From contig NZ_QOCH01000017.1 in NCBI RefSeq assembly GCF_003318275.1, forward strand, positions 33,742 to 97,741: DNA of 64,000 bases, in the 5' to 3' direction. The stretch's first letter is position 1, and each line of letters opens with the position of its first letter. The DNA is from Marinobacter sp. F3R11. GTDB taxonomy: Bacteria > Pseudomonadota > Gammaproteobacteria > Pseudomonadales > Oleiphilaceae. The notes beneath the pieces were generated by a model. The model saw nothing but the letters and a program-made list of their open reading frames with translations, was not told the DNA's origin and did not search any database. A program made the position numbers and the translations under genes. Below, in pieces: positions 34,453 through 43,453 of the stretch.

Positions 34453-36767
34453 GCCTCCGCAGCAAGTTCCCGTTCTGAAGTAGTGCCCTCGGTTTTTTGT
34501 GCCCGTAATTCCCTGGCCGCAGAAACCATGGCTTTGAGTGCTGGAATAACTTCCTCCCAGCGTCGGGTTTTCAGTCCGCAATCGGGGTTTACCCACAGGC
34601 GGTCTGCCGGAATTCGCTCTGCTGCCTTGTTCATCAACGTCGTCACCTGCTCCATTTCCGGAATGTTTGGGGAGTGAATGTCGTAAACCCCGGGGCCAAT
34701 ATCATTGGGGTACTCGAAACCTTTGAACGCATCAAGCAGTTCCATGGCAGAGCGAGAGGTTTCGATGGTAATCACGTCTGCATCCATGCGGGCGATGGCA
34801 TCAATGATGTCGTTGAACTCCGAATAACACATGTGGGTATGTATCTGGGTGTCGTCCTGCACACCATTAGCGCTTATACGGAAAGCTTCAATGGCCCATT
34901 CCAGATAACTGTTCCAGTCTGACCTGCGCAGAGGCAAGCCTTCCCTCAGGGCGGCCTCATCAATCTGGATGATACCTACGCCGGCTTTTTCCAGGTCTTT
35001 CACTTCTTCACGCACGGCCAGCGCCAGCTGCAGGCAGGTATCCCTGCGTGGCTGATCATCCCGTACGAAAGACCAGTTCAACATGGTTACGGGGCCGGTC
35101 AGCATGCCTTTCACCGGCTTGTCTGTCAGCGACTGGGCGTATCTGATCCAGTCGACAGTCATAGCACTCGGTCGAGTAATGTCTCCAAACAGAATAGGTG
35201 GCTTTACGCACCTTGAGCCATAGGACTGTACCCAGCCGAAGCGACTGAATACGTAGCCTTCCAGTTGCTCGCCAAAATACTCCACCATGTCGTTACGTTC
35301 TGCTTCGCCATGCACCAGCACGTCCAGGCCAAGTGCCTCCTGTTGTTCCACGCAGTAGGCAATTTCTTCATGAATCCGCGCGGCATAGTTCTGCTGGCTC
35401 AGATTTCCCTGGCGGTATTCTTTGCGAACCTGGCGTATTTCGGGGGTTTGCGGGAAGGAGCCAATGGTGGTTGTAGGGTAGTCGGGAAGCCGGAACCTCT
35501 CGTGCTGCAGTCTGGAGCGGGTGCTGAAGGGGCTCTTACGTTCACCGTGTTCCGGGGTTATGGATGACAAGGCCTGTGCAACCGCCGGGTTGTGGACCCG
35601 GGGAGATGTGCTGCGGCTGTCTACTGCACACTGGTTGTCTGCCAGCTCTTGAGCAACGGCTTCCCGGCCCTCGTTCAGTGCCGTCGCCAAGGTGTTTAAT
35701 TCCTGTAGTTTCTGCCGTGCGAACGCCAGCCAGTTGCGGACTTCAGGGTCCAGAGTGGTCTCACTTTCGAGGTCAACCGGAACGTGCAAGAGTGAACAGG
35801 AGGGCGCGAGCCACAGGCGGTCGCCGAGTTTCTGCGCTATCGGCTCCAGCCAGTCGAGCGCAGCGTTCAGGTCCGTTTTCCATATGTTGCGCCCGTTGAT
35901 AACGCCCAGAGACAGAATCTTGTGGGCTGGCAGCCAGTCGGCCAGTCGTGGAACTTCCACGGGGGCGCTGACGGCGTCGAGATGAAGTCCTGCCACCGGC
36001 AACTCGCAGGCGAGTTGAAGGTTCTCCCGCAATTCACCGAAGTAGGTTGTCAGCAGCAGCTTAACAGGTGCCGTTTTAAGTTCGTGGTAAGCAAGTACAA
36101 ACGCATGACGCCAGTCAGCATTCAGCTCCGTGACCAGCGCGGGTTCGTCGATCTGCACCCACTCCGCTCCGGCGGCTGCGAGCTTTTCCAGCAGCTCGTT
36201 GTAAACCGGGAGCAATGTTGGCAGCAGGTCCAGAGGATTTGATCCATCTCTGGCCTTGCCCAGCCAGAGGTAGGTGACCGGGCCGATGATGACGGGTTTG
36301 GTATTTACACCTAGTGCATGAGCCTCGGCGAGTTGCTCCAGCAGGCGCTCGGCATTGAGGCTGAAGCTCGTGCCGGCACTGAATTCCGGCACAATATAAT
36401 GGTAGTTGGTGTCAAACCATTTGGTCATTTCGCCTGCATGCACGCTGCCGCAGGCGCTGTCGTTGGGGGAGCGGCCCCGGGCAACACGGAAGTACTGATC
36501 CAGTGCAGTGCCTTCACGGGCACGGGATCGCTCGGGCAGATTTCCGAGCGTGGCGCTCATATCCAGAACCTGATCGTACAGTGAAAAGTCGCCCACAGGC
36601 GCGAACGTCAGGCTTGCCTGTTCTTTCCAGTTCCGCTCACGTAGCTCAGCGGCAGTTTTGTGCAGTGTGTCTTCACAGGAATTACCATGCCAGAGGGATT
36701 CCAGTGCAAATTTGAGTTCCCTGCGGGGGCCTATGCGGGGGTAGCCAAGGCTGTGGGTTGTAGTCAT
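34446..36767 (-). CDS. metE: Cobalamin-independent methionine synthase
   Basis: This zinc enzyme transfers a methyl group from methyltetrahydropteroyl-polyglutamate to homocysteine, the last step of methionine synthesis. It has two similar barrel domains and, at 773 residues, full length. The N-terminus shows [18 protein letters not shown]; the C-terminal domain has [10 protein letters not shown], the zinc ligands in [10 protein letters not shown] (near residue 645) and in [10 protein letters not shown] (near 730), and [13 protein letters not shown]. An AGGAGT site precedes the ATG. It diverges from metR, its usual activator, and ends tail-to-tail with cpdA. Confidence 0.96.
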   Translation of the reverse strand: MTTTHSLGYPRIGPRRELKFALESLWHGNSCEDTLHKTAAELRERNWKEQASLTFAPVGDFSLYDQVLDMSATLGNLPERSRAREGTALDQYFRVARGRSPNDSACGSVHAGEMTKWFDTNYHYIVPEFSAGTSFSLNAERLLEQLAEAHALGVNTKPVIIGPVTYLWLGKARDGSNPLDLLPTLLPVYNELLEKLAAAGAEWVQIDEPALVTELNADWRHAFVLAYHELKTAPVKLLLTTYFGELRENLQLACELPVAGLHLDAVSAPVEVPRLADWLPAHKILSLGVINGRNIWKTDLNAALDWLEPIAQKLGDRLWLAPSCSLLHVPVDLESETTLDPEVRNWLAFARQKLQELNTLATALNEGREAVAQELADNQCAVDSRSTSPRVHNPAVAQALSSITPEHGERKSPFSTRSRLQHERFRLPDYPTTTIGSFPQTPEIRQVRKEYRQGNLSQQNYAARIHEEIAYCVEQQEALGLDVLVHGEAERNDMVEYFGEQLEGYVFSRFGWVQSYGSRCVKPPILFGDITRPSAMTVDWIRYAQSLTDKPVKGMLTGPVTMLNWSFVRDDQPRRDTCLQLALAVREEVKDLEKAGVGIIQIDEAALREGLPLRRSDWNSYLEWAIEAFRISANGVQDDTQIHTHMCYSEFNDIIDAIARMDADVITIETSRSAMELLDAFKGFEYPNDIGPGVYDIHSPNIPEMEQVTTLMNKAAERIPADRLWVNPDCGLKTRRWEEVIPALKAMVSAARELRAQKTEGTTSERELAAEAQ

Positions 36768-36834
36768 CCGATACTCCTGATTCTGTATCTTGTTTATCGT
36801 TGAAAAGAGCGAACAGATTAGCTGTCAGAAAACA

Positions 36835-36857
36835 TGAAAAATAATGGTATTATTTCA
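36835..36857. promoter_or_regulatory. Palindromic site between metE and metR
   Basis: The 23-bp A+T-rich element runs TGAAA...TTTCA around a perfect AATAAT-GGT-ATTATT core. It sits 33 bp before metR in the shared control region. MetR boxes described in enterobacteria are TGAA-N5-TTCA; the spacing here is longer, so this is a candidate LysR-type or other operator and not a confirmed MetR box. Confidence 0.4.
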
Positions 36858-36889
36858 GGGTTCCATTAATTTATTTCATAGGTTGTCAG

Positions 36890-37780
36890 ATGATTGAACG
36901 TAGTCACCTGGAAGTTCTCCGGGCTGTGGAGGCGGAAGGTTCGCTAACGGCAGCAGCCAGCCGGCTTCACCTGACTCAGTCCGCGCTCAGCCATTCGGTT
37001 CGTAAACTGGAGCAGCAACTCGGAACGCCACTCTGGTTGAGGGAGGGGCGCCAGCTTCGGCTCACGCAGGCGGGTAATCACCTGCTGGCGCTGGCCAATC
37101 GCCTGTTGCCCCAGTTCGAGCACGCTGAAATGCTGATTGAGCAGTTTTCCAGAGGGCAGGCCGGTACCCTGCGTATCGGAATGGAATGCCATCCATGCTA
37201 TCAATGGCTGCTGAAAGTCGTCGGCCCCTATCTTGAGCTGTGGCCGTCAGTGGATGTGGATGTGAAACAGAAGTTTCAGTTTGGTGGTATTGGTGCATTG
37301 TTCGGGCATGATATCGACATGCTGGTAACCCCTGATCCGCTGCACCGGCCGGGCCTGGTGTTTGAGCCTGTGTTTGATTATGAGCAGGTGCTGGTGGTTG
37401 CAGCGGATCATCGCCTGGCCGGCAAGCACTGGGTTGAAGCTGAGGATCTGGAGCGGGAAACCCTGATTACTTACCCGGTGGCAATCGAACGGCTGGATGT
37501 ATTCAATCACTTGCTGGTTCCGGCAAATATGCGCCCGGCCCGGCACAAAACCATCGAGACCACGGATATCATGCTGCAAATGGTGGCCGCCGGTCGCGGA
37601 GTGGCGGCATTACCCCGGTGGCTGGTAAATGAATACAGTGAACGGCTGGCTCTTGTTCCCGTAAAACTGGGAAGGGACGGTGTTTCCAAACAGATCTTTC
37701 TGGGCTGCCGTGAGCGTGATGTAGGGGTAGAATACATGGATTCGTTTATGAAGCTGGCACGAGAGGTTCGCTGGCGCTAG
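36890..37780 (+). CDS. metR: LysR-family regulator of methionine synthesis
   Basis: This 296-residue LysR-type transcription factor would activate metE with homocysteine as co-effector. The N-terminal winged helix is clear: LEVLRAVEAEGSLTAAASRL followed by LTQSALSHSVRKLEQQLG and LWLREGRQLRLTQAG. The C-terminal effector domain follows, with GTLRIGMECHPCYQWLL, which matches MetR's co-effector region. Divergent placement from metE with a shared control region is the arrangement known from E. coli. Confidence 0.92.
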   Translation: MIERSHLEVLRAVEAEGSLTAAASRLHLTQSALSHSVRKLEQQLGTPLWLREGRQLRLTQAGNHLLALANRLLPQFEHAEMLIEQFSRGQAGTLRIGMECHPCYQWLLKVVGPYLELWPSVDVDVKQKFQFGGIGALFGHDIDMLVTPDPLHRPGLVFEPVFDYEQVLVVAADHRLAGKHWVEAEDLERETLITYPVAIERLDVFNHLLVPANMRPARHKTIETTDIMLQMVAAGRGVAALPRWLVNEYSERLALVPVKLGRDGVSKQIFLGCRERDVGVEYMDSFMKLAREVRWR

Positions 37781-37824
37781 TCTCTTCGGTTAAACTGCGC
37801 AAAAATTTATCAGGAATTACCCTC

Positions 37825-38217
37825 ATGAGCGAAATCCCTTCAGATCTCAAGTACATTGAAACGCACCAGTGGGTGCGCGTGCACGCTGATGGCACTGCGA
37901 CTATCGGCATCACTGACTTTGCCCAGGAGCAGTTGGGTGATGTGGTGTATATCGGCGTTCCCGAAGTAGGGGAAATGGTTACCGGTGGCGAGGAGGCCGG
38001 CGTTGCTGAGTCGGTAAAGTCGGCGTCTGATGTGTTCAGTCCGGTAACGGGAGAGGTTCTTGAGGTCAATGAGAGCCTGGAAGATGAACCTGAAAAGGTC
38101 AATGAGGCCCCATACGACGATGGCTGGCTGTTCAAGGTAAAACTTGCTGATGAGGGTGAGATTGATGGCCTGATGGATGCCGTGGCTTATGCGGAGCATG
38201 TAGCGGCCGCAGAGTGA
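37825..38217 (+). CDS. gcvH: Glycine cleavage system H protein
   Basis: This small lipoyl-carrier protein shuttles the aminomethyl group of glycine between the P, T and L proteins. The 130 residues include the lipoylated lysine 65 in VAESVKSASDV and the typical HQWVRV and ITDFAQEQLGDVVYI segments, plus the C-terminal DDGWLFKVKL. No gcvT or gcvP lies beside it, so the rest of the system must be elsewhere. The gene follows metR after 44 bp, a link through one-carbon and methionine metabolism that is probably functional. A large inverted repeat follows the stop. Confidence 0.95.
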   Translation: MSEIPSDLKYIETHQWVRVHADGTATIGITDFAQEQLGDVVYIGVPEVGEMVTGGEEAGVAESVKSASDVFSPVTGEVLEVNESLEDEPEKVNEAPYDDGWLFKVKLADEGEIDGLMDAVAYAEHVAAAE

Positions 38218-38231
38218 GTCGATCAGGGGCT

Positions 38232-38333
38232 GTCGAGCACAGCTTTCCAAAACACGCTCCTTGCGGCACATCCATGTGGCGCTGGGGCTCCGCCATCCAT
38301 GGCTCCGCACAGTTTTGGAAAGCTGTGCCCGAC
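38232..38333. repeat. 102-bp inverted repeat element with 22-bp arms
   Basis: Outer arms of 22 bp at 38232-38253 and 38312-38333 pair with a single mismatch (core CACAGCTTTCCAAAAC / GTTTTGGAAAGCTGTG). Between them lie two small palindromes, CACATCCATGTG (38267-38278) and GCCATCCATGGC (38292-38303), giving a cruciform-like or clover shape in RNA. It begins 14 bp after gcvH and could terminate transcription, but the arrangement looks more like a dispersed REP/MITE-type element. No second copy is seen in the window. Confidence 0.75.
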
Positions 38334-38415
38334 GGTTCCATACTCCCGGCTCAGGTGCGCCGGCATTCCCTTCATGTATAATCCCCGCCCTGAATTTCTT
38401 TCCTAGGTGGTCGCA

Positions 38416-39612
38416 ATGAATTTCCCGGTTTTATACTTACGCAAAGGCGCAGAGCGCAGGCTTCGGGCTGGCCATCTGTGGGTTTACAGTAATGAAGTGG
38501 ATATTCAGCGCTCACCGCTGGCGCAGTTTGAGGCCGGTACTCAGGCAGAGCTGAGGGCGTCGAACGACAAGCCGCTCGGAGTGGTTTTCGTGAATCCCCA
38601 CGCTCTCATCTGCGGTCGCCTGATCAGCCGTGATGCAGCACAGGGTATGACGCCAAACCGGTTGACTCAGCGTATGGAAACGGCACTGGCGTTGCGGGAG
38701 CGGCTTTTTGATAAACCCTTTTATCGCTGGGTATTCGGCGACAGTGACGGGCTTTCAGGGTTAGTAGTGGATCGGTTTGGCGATACTGTGGTGGTGCAGA
38801 TTTCCACTGCTGGTATGGAACAGATGAAGGAGTCGATTGTTCGGGCGATTCAGCGGTTGGCTCATCCTGCGGCCATTATCCTGAAGAACGACGGCAAGAT
38901 GCGGAAGGTTGAAGGGTTGGACACCTACGTTGAGCAGGCTCATGGCCCGGAGGCGACCTTGCTTGAAGTGGAGGAAAATGGTGTTCGCTTCGAAGTGCCT
39001 CTTGAGGGCGGCCAGAAAACCGGTTGGTTTTACGATCACCGCATGAATCGTCAGCGTCTGCAGGCCTATGCGCCGGGCAAGCGGGTGCTGGATGTGTTCA
39101 GTTATGTCGGTGGCTGGGGTATTCAGGCAGCATGCGCAGGCGCGACTCAGGTTACCTGTGTGGACAGCTCCTCTGGGGCAATTGACTCGGTACACCATAA
39201 TGCCAGGTTGAATAGTCTGGACAATGTGGAAACCATTGAGGGTGATGCATTCGAGGCATTGAAAGCGCTGGCGGACGAAAAAGAGAAGTACGATATCGTT
39301 GTGCTGGATCCGCCTGCGCTCATCCCCCGCCGCCGGGATCAGAAAGCCGGTGAGCAGGCGTATGCGCGCCTTAATCAGCTTGGGTTACGGTTGCTGGAGC
39401 GGGATGGCATTCTTGTTTCTGCATCATGTTCCATGCACCTGTCACAAGAAAAGCTGATTGATATCATCCGGGGTAGCGGTCGCAAGATTGATCGTTTTGT
39501 GCAGCTCCTTGAGCAGGGGCATCAGGCGCCGGATCACCCGATTATTCCGGGGATTCCGGAAACGGATTACATCAAATCCTGTTTTGTTCGCTCGTTGACC
39601 GGCTTTATGTAA
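38416..39612 (+). CDS. rlmI: 23S rRNA (cytosine1962-C5)-methyltransferase
   Basis: This class I SAM-dependent RNA methyltransferase of the RlmI/YccW family methylates C1962 of 23S rRNA. The N-terminal PUA domain (YLRKGAERRLRAGHLWVYSN) is followed by the Rossmann domain with KTGWFYDHRMNRQRL, VLDVFSYVGGWGIQAA (SAM motif), VLDPPALIPRR and the catalytic-cysteine segment SASCSMHLS. I start at the ATG at 38416 with AGGTGG five bases upstream rather than a GTG three codons earlier, giving 398 residues. A strong hairpin sits at the stop. Confidence 0.92.
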   Translation: MNFPVLYLRKGAERRLRAGHLWVYSNEVDIQRSPLAQFEAGTQAELRASNDKPLGVVFVNPHALICGRLISRDAAQGMTPNRLTQRMETALALRERLFDKPFYRWVFGDSDGLSGLVVDRFGDTVVVQISTAGMEQMKESIVRAIQRLAHPAAIILKNDGKMRKVEGLDTYVEQAHGPEATLLEVEENGVRFEVPLEGGQKTGWFYDHRMNRQRLQAYAPGKRVLDVFSYVGGWGIQAACAGATQVTCVDSSSGAIDSVHHNARLNSLDNVETIEGDAFEALKALADEKEKYDIVVLDPPALIPRRRDQKAGEQAYARLNQLGLRLLERDGILVSASCSMHLSQEKLIDIIRGSGRKIDRFVQLLEQGHQAPDHPIIPGIPETDYIKSCFVRSLTGFM

Positions 39613-39647
39613 AGGCAGGCGTCCCTGGCTTCAGGGCCGCCTGCCTT
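39612..39647. terminator. Strong hairpin between convergent rlmI and HAD-IB genes
   Basis: A 16-bp stem with one internal mismatch (AAGGCAGGCG-t-CCCTG / CAGGG-c-CGCCTGCCTT) and a GCTT loop fills the gap between two converging genes. There is no T run on either side, so it may act with Rho or as an RNA 3'-end stabiliser. Confidence 0.65.
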
Positions 39648-39654
39648 GCGCGGA

Positions 39655-40311
39655 TCACCCGCGAAGGCTGATTACCTGCCACCCCTGTTTTCTTGCGTGT
39701 TTTTCCAGCTTCGGATCCGGGTCGACCGCAATCGGATTGCTCACCTTTTCCAGTAGTGGCAAGTCATTGTGTGAATCACTATAGAACCAGGAGCCGTCCA
39801 GGCTTTCACCGTTGGCCGTCAGCCAGTCGGCCAGCCGTGTGACCTTGCCCTCCTGAAAGCTTGGCGTACCTGCAACAGCTCCCGTGTAGCGGCCGTCAAT
39901 CATCTCGGGGTCGGTGGCAATCAGATGCTCAATGCCCAATGCCTCTGCGATGGGCTCGGTCACAAAGCGGTTGGTGGCCGTGATGATCATCAGGGTATGG
40001 CCACGCTCCCTGTGCCGTTTCAAAAGTTCATCTGCCTTTTGTTGCATCATCGGGCGCACTTTCTTGTCCATGAAGACGTTGCGCCATTCGAGCAATTCAT
40101 CCATGCCATGAGTTGACAGGGGCTGAAGTGCAAACTCAAGGTAGTTCAGTATGTCCATCTCGCCATTCAGGTACTCCTGATAGAACCGATCGTTCGCCTT
40201 GCGATAGGTCTCGGCGTCCACGATGCCTTCTTCTACAAGAAATTCACCCCATGCGTGATCACTGTCACCAGCCAGCAGAGTGTTGTCGAGATCAAAAATT
40301 GCGAGCGTCAA
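39655..40311 (-). CDS. HAD-IB family phosphatase (SerB/histidinol-phosphatase-like)
   Basis: This 218-residue HAD phosphatase of subfamily IB has motif I LAIFDLDNTLLAGDSDH, motif II MIITATN, and motifs III/IV EGKVTRLADWL and YSDSHNDLPLLE. The start is a TTG at 40311, with a perfect GGAGGT six bases upstream; the ATG 14 codons earlier has no such signal. Its likely orthologue in Pseudomonas lies in the same place next to rppH and has been assigned as a histidinol-phosphatase (recalled, not checked). Phosphoserine phosphatase-like action on another substrate remains possible. It diverges from rppH. Confidence 0.85.
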   Translation of the reverse strand: MTLAIFDLDNTLLAGDSDHAWGEFLVEEGIVDAETYRKANDRFYQEYLNGEMDILNYLEFALQPLSTHGMDELLEWRNVFMDKKVRPMMQQKADELLKRHRERGHTLMIITATNRFVTEPIAEALGIEHLIATDPEMIDGRYTGAVAGTPSFQEGKVTRLADWLTANGESLDGSWFYSDSHNDLPLLEKVSNPIAVDPDPKLEKHARKQGWQVISLRG

Positions 40312-40483
40312 GCGGTTACCTCCAGAGACACGGAACTTCGGGAAGGACAACATCTTATCATGGGTACGGCTGTGCAGCTGCGTTTGCCGAAGCCTTGGGA
40401 TTCTGTAAGAATGAGCGCAACTTGGAAAAATCCGACCGGTAAATATCTGACCGGTCAGCCGACTTTATTAAGAGGACTGTGCC

Positions 40484-41014
40484 GTGATCGATTCAGACGG
40501 TTTCAGACCCAACGTCGGAATCATTCTGGCCAACCACCAGGGAGAGGTTCTCTGGGCAAGACGAATAGGGCAGGACTCCTGGCAGTTTCCCCAAGGCGGT
40601 ATCAATAGTGAAGAATCGCCGGAAGAAGCACTGTACCGGGAGCTTGGAGAGGAGATTGGCCTGGGTGCCAATGATGTCGAAATCATCAGTTGTACCCGGG
40701 GCTGGCTGAGATACCGCCTTCCCAAAAGGATGGTACGGCATCACTCGCACCCCGTCTGTGTGGGCCAAAAACAGAAATGGTTCCTGCTGAGGATGTTATC
40801 ACCGGATGCGCGAGTACGCGTTGATGGTACGGATTCCCCGGAGTTCGACGGTTGGCAGTGGGTAAGCTACTGGTATCCGTTGGGTCAGGTGGTTTCCTTC
40901 AAGCGTGAAGTGTATCGACGTGCGCTGAGAGAACTTGCGCCGCGCCTGTTCTATAACATGGAACAGTGGCACAGGGGCGAGCATAACCGGCGTTTAAAGG
41001 ACCAGGCGAAATGA
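40484..41014 (+). CDS. rppH: RNA pyrophosphohydrolase
   Basis: This Nudix enzyme removes pyrophosphate from the 5' end of transcripts and so triggers RNase E-dependent decay. The Nudix box [20 protein letters not shown] (plus IGL) is intact near residues 38-60, with the family-typical [21 protein letters not shown] and WQFPQGG before it. Start is GTG at 40484, with AGAGG eight bases upstream. ptsP follows after 15 bp, a pairing conserved in E. coli (rppH-ptsP) and Pseudomonas. Confidence 0.94.
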   Translation: MIDSDGFRPNVGIILANHQGEVLWARRIGQDSWQFPQGGINSEESPEEALYRELGEEIGLGANDVEIISCTRGWLRYRLPKRMVRHHSHPVCVGQKQKWFLLRMLSPDARVRVDGTDSPEFDGWQWVSYWYPLGQVVSFKREVYRRALRELAPRLFYNMEQWHRGEHNRRLKDQAK

Positions 41015-41029
41015 CGGACTGACACCCCC

Positions 41030-43336
41030 ATGCTGAGTATTCTGCGAAGTCTAGTACAAGAGGTAAACGGTGCCCGGGACCTTCATGAGGCACTGGGTAT
41101 CATTGTTTCGCGCGTACAGAAAGCCATGGGGACCGAAGTCTGTTCCGTTTACCTGCTGGATCCGGCCTCCAACCGCTATATTCTGATGGCGACAGAAGGT
41201 CTGTATCTGAAGGCCATAGGCAAGGTAAGCCTTGCCTATTCCGAAGGGCTGGTCGGTCTTGTCGGTTCACGGGAGGAACCGATCAATCTGGAAGATGCCC
41301 CGTCCCACCCCCGTTATCGTTATTTTCCCGAAACTGGCGAAGAACGCTTTCGCTCGTTTCTTGGGGTCCCCATTATTCACCATCGCCGGGTGCTTGGTGT
41401 TCTTGTAGTCCAGCAGCGTGAGAGCTCCAGGTGCTTCGACGAAGGCGAGGAGGCTTTTCTGGTCACGGTTTCTGCGCAGCTCGCTGGTGTTATTGCGCAC
41501 AGTGAAGCGACGGGCGCGATCAGTGGCCTTTCGATTACCGGTGAAGAAGCCCTTGATGTCAGCTTTAACGGGGTGCCTGGTTCCCCTGGAGTAGCTATAG
41601 GTCACGGTGTGGTTGTGTATCCGGCAGCTGATCTGGACGTGGTTCCTGATAAGCCGGCTGAGAACATCGAGCAGGAGCTGGAGCTTTTCCGGTCGGCTGT
41701 TCAGGCAGTCTATGAAGACATCGAGCAGGTTGCAAAACGACTGACATCACGGCTTCGTCCTGAGGAGCTGGCACTGTTCGATGTCTACCTTCGCATGCTG
41801 AGCGACGGGGCTTTGCCCGGAGAGGTTAACAACCGTATCCGCGAAGGCCTCTGGGCCCAGGGTGCGCTCAAACAGGTAGTCCAGCATTACGTTCGTCACT
41901 TTGAAATGATGGATGATCATTATCTGCAGGAACGAGCCGTTGATATTCGGGACCTTGGCCGCCGTCTGCTTTCCTATTTGCAGGAAGGCGAACAAAAGGA
42001 TCTGAATTATCCCGAACGTACGGTTCTGGTCAGCGAGGAACTGACTCCTGCCATGCTTGGAGAGGTTCCCCGGGGTCAGTTGGTCGGACTGGTTTCGGTA
42101 AAGGGCTCCAGTAATTCCCACGTTGCGATACTGGCCCGGGCAATGGGCGTGCCCACTGTTATGGGGTTGGTTGATATTCCGGTTAATCAGCTTGATGGAA
42201 AGGAGCTGATTGTTGATGGTTTTGAAGGGCAGATTTTTGCTTCTCCATCAGCGGACCTGCGTGCGTTCTATCAGGAAATCTGTGATGAGGAAGATGAGCT
42301 TGACCGTGGGTTGGAAGCGCTTCGGGACAAGCCTTGTGTAACAACGGACGGGCATCGGGTGCCGTTGTTGGTTAATACCGGGCTGATGACCGATGTGGTG
42401 CGTTCTCTGTCCCATGGGGCAGAAGGTATAGGTCTATACCGCACTGAAGTTCCTTTCATGATCAAGGACCGTTTCCCTTCGGAGCAGGAGCAGCGTCAGT
42501 ATTATCGCGAACAGCTGGAAGCTTTTGCACCCAATCCGGTGACCATGCGGACTCTGGATATAGGTGGAGATAAAGCGCTGACCTATTTCCCTATAGAAGA
42601 AGAAAATCCGTTCCTGGGCTGGCGGGGCATCCGGGTAACGCTGGATCATCCGGAGATTTTTCTGGTACAGGTACGTGCTATGCTCAAGGCAAGTGAGGGC
42701 CTGAATAATCTTCAGATCATGCTGCCCATGGTCAGCAATATCTCCGAAGTGGAAGAGTCCCTGCACCTGATATACCGGGTTTACCATGAGGTACGGGAAG
42801 AGGGTTATGACATACGCATGCCCAAAGTGGGTGTCATGGTGGAGATCCCAGCCGCGGTTTACCAGATTCGCGAGCTGGCCGACCGTGTAGATTTCCTATC
42901 GGTAGGCTCCAATGACCTGACTCAGTACCTGCTCGCGGTAGATCGCAATAATCCCCGTGTTGCACAGCTCTACCATTCATTTCATCCGGCGGTGCTGCAG
43001 GCATTGGTCCGGATAGCCCAGGATGCCCATGCGGTGGGCAAGCCGGTGGGTATCTGTGGTGAGCTGGCGGGGGATCCTGGCGGAGCATTGCTGCTTATGG
43101 CCATGGGTTACGACTCACTGTCGATGAATGCGGCCAGCTTACCAAAAGTGAAGTCTGTGATTCGCAGTGTCAGTCGGGAATGGGCAGTGAAGCTTCTGAA
43201 AGATGTGCTTTTGCTGGACTCGCCTCATGTTATCAAGAGCTGTGTGGAGCTTTCGCTACGCAATGCAGGATTCGGTCGCTACCTGCGACCGGGTAAATCC
43301 ACGACAGCAGCTCTTGCCGGAAAGGTCGGGGCCTGA
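41030..43336 (+). CDS. ptsP: Phosphoenolpyruvate-protein phosphotransferase of the nitrogen PTS
   Basis: This is EI-Ntr, which passes phosphate from PEP to NPr and on to EIIA-Ntr, a regulatory relay tied to nitrogen and potassium. The 768 residues contain an N-terminal GAF domain (to about 150, sensing glutamine/2-oxoglutarate in E. coli), an NPr-binding helical region, the phosphorylated histidine in VKGSSNSHVAILARAMG (about residue 364), and the PEP-binding barrel with TLDIGGDKALTYFP, SVGSNDLTQYLLAVDRNN and GICGELAGDP. It is co-transcribed with rppH. Confidence 0.95.
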   Translation: MLSILRSLVQEVNGARDLHEALGIIVSRVQKAMGTEVCSVYLLDPASNRYILMATEGLYLKAIGKVSLAYSEGLVGLVGSREEPINLEDAPSHPRYRYFPETGEERFRSFLGVPIIHHRRVLGVLVVQQRESSRCFDEGEEAFLVTVSAQLAGVIAHSEATGAISGLSITGEEALDVSFNGVPGSPGVAIGHGVVVYPAADLDVVPDKPAENIEQELELFRSAVQAVYEDIEQVAKRLTSRLRPEELALFDVYLRMLSDGALPGEVNNRIREGLWAQGALKQVVQHYVRHFEMMDDHYLQERAVDIRDLGRRLLSYLQEGEQKDLNYPERTVLVSEELTPAMLGEVPRGQLVGLVSVKGSSNSHVAILARAMGVPTVMGLVDIPVNQLDGKELIVDGFEGQIFASPSADLRAFYQEICDEEDELDRGLEALRDKPCVTTDGHRVPLLVNTGLMTDVVRSLSHGAEGIGLYRTEVPFMIKDRFPSEQEQRQYYREQLEAFAPNPVTMRTLDIGGDKALTYFPIEEENPFLGWRGIRVTLDHPEIFLVQVRAMLKASEGLNNLQIMLPMVSNISEVEESLHLIYRVYHEVREEGYDIRMPKVGVMVEIPAAVYQIRELADRVDFLSVGSNDLTQYLLAVDRNNPRVAQLYHSFHPAVLQALVRIAQDAHAVGKPVGICGELAGDPGGALLLMAMGYDSLSMNAASLPKVKSVIRSVSREWAVKLLKDVLLLDSPHVIKSCVELSLRNAGFGRYLRPGKSTTAALAGKVGA

Positions 43337-43453
43337 TTTGCGGCTTTTCAAATCTAGTGTGATTGCTCTAAATCAGGTTGCTACCTTGTCACTTGTGAGG
43401 ACCTGAAAGGCCGGGAGTTCCGCACAAGCCATTTATCCGGAAAAGGGAAGGTT

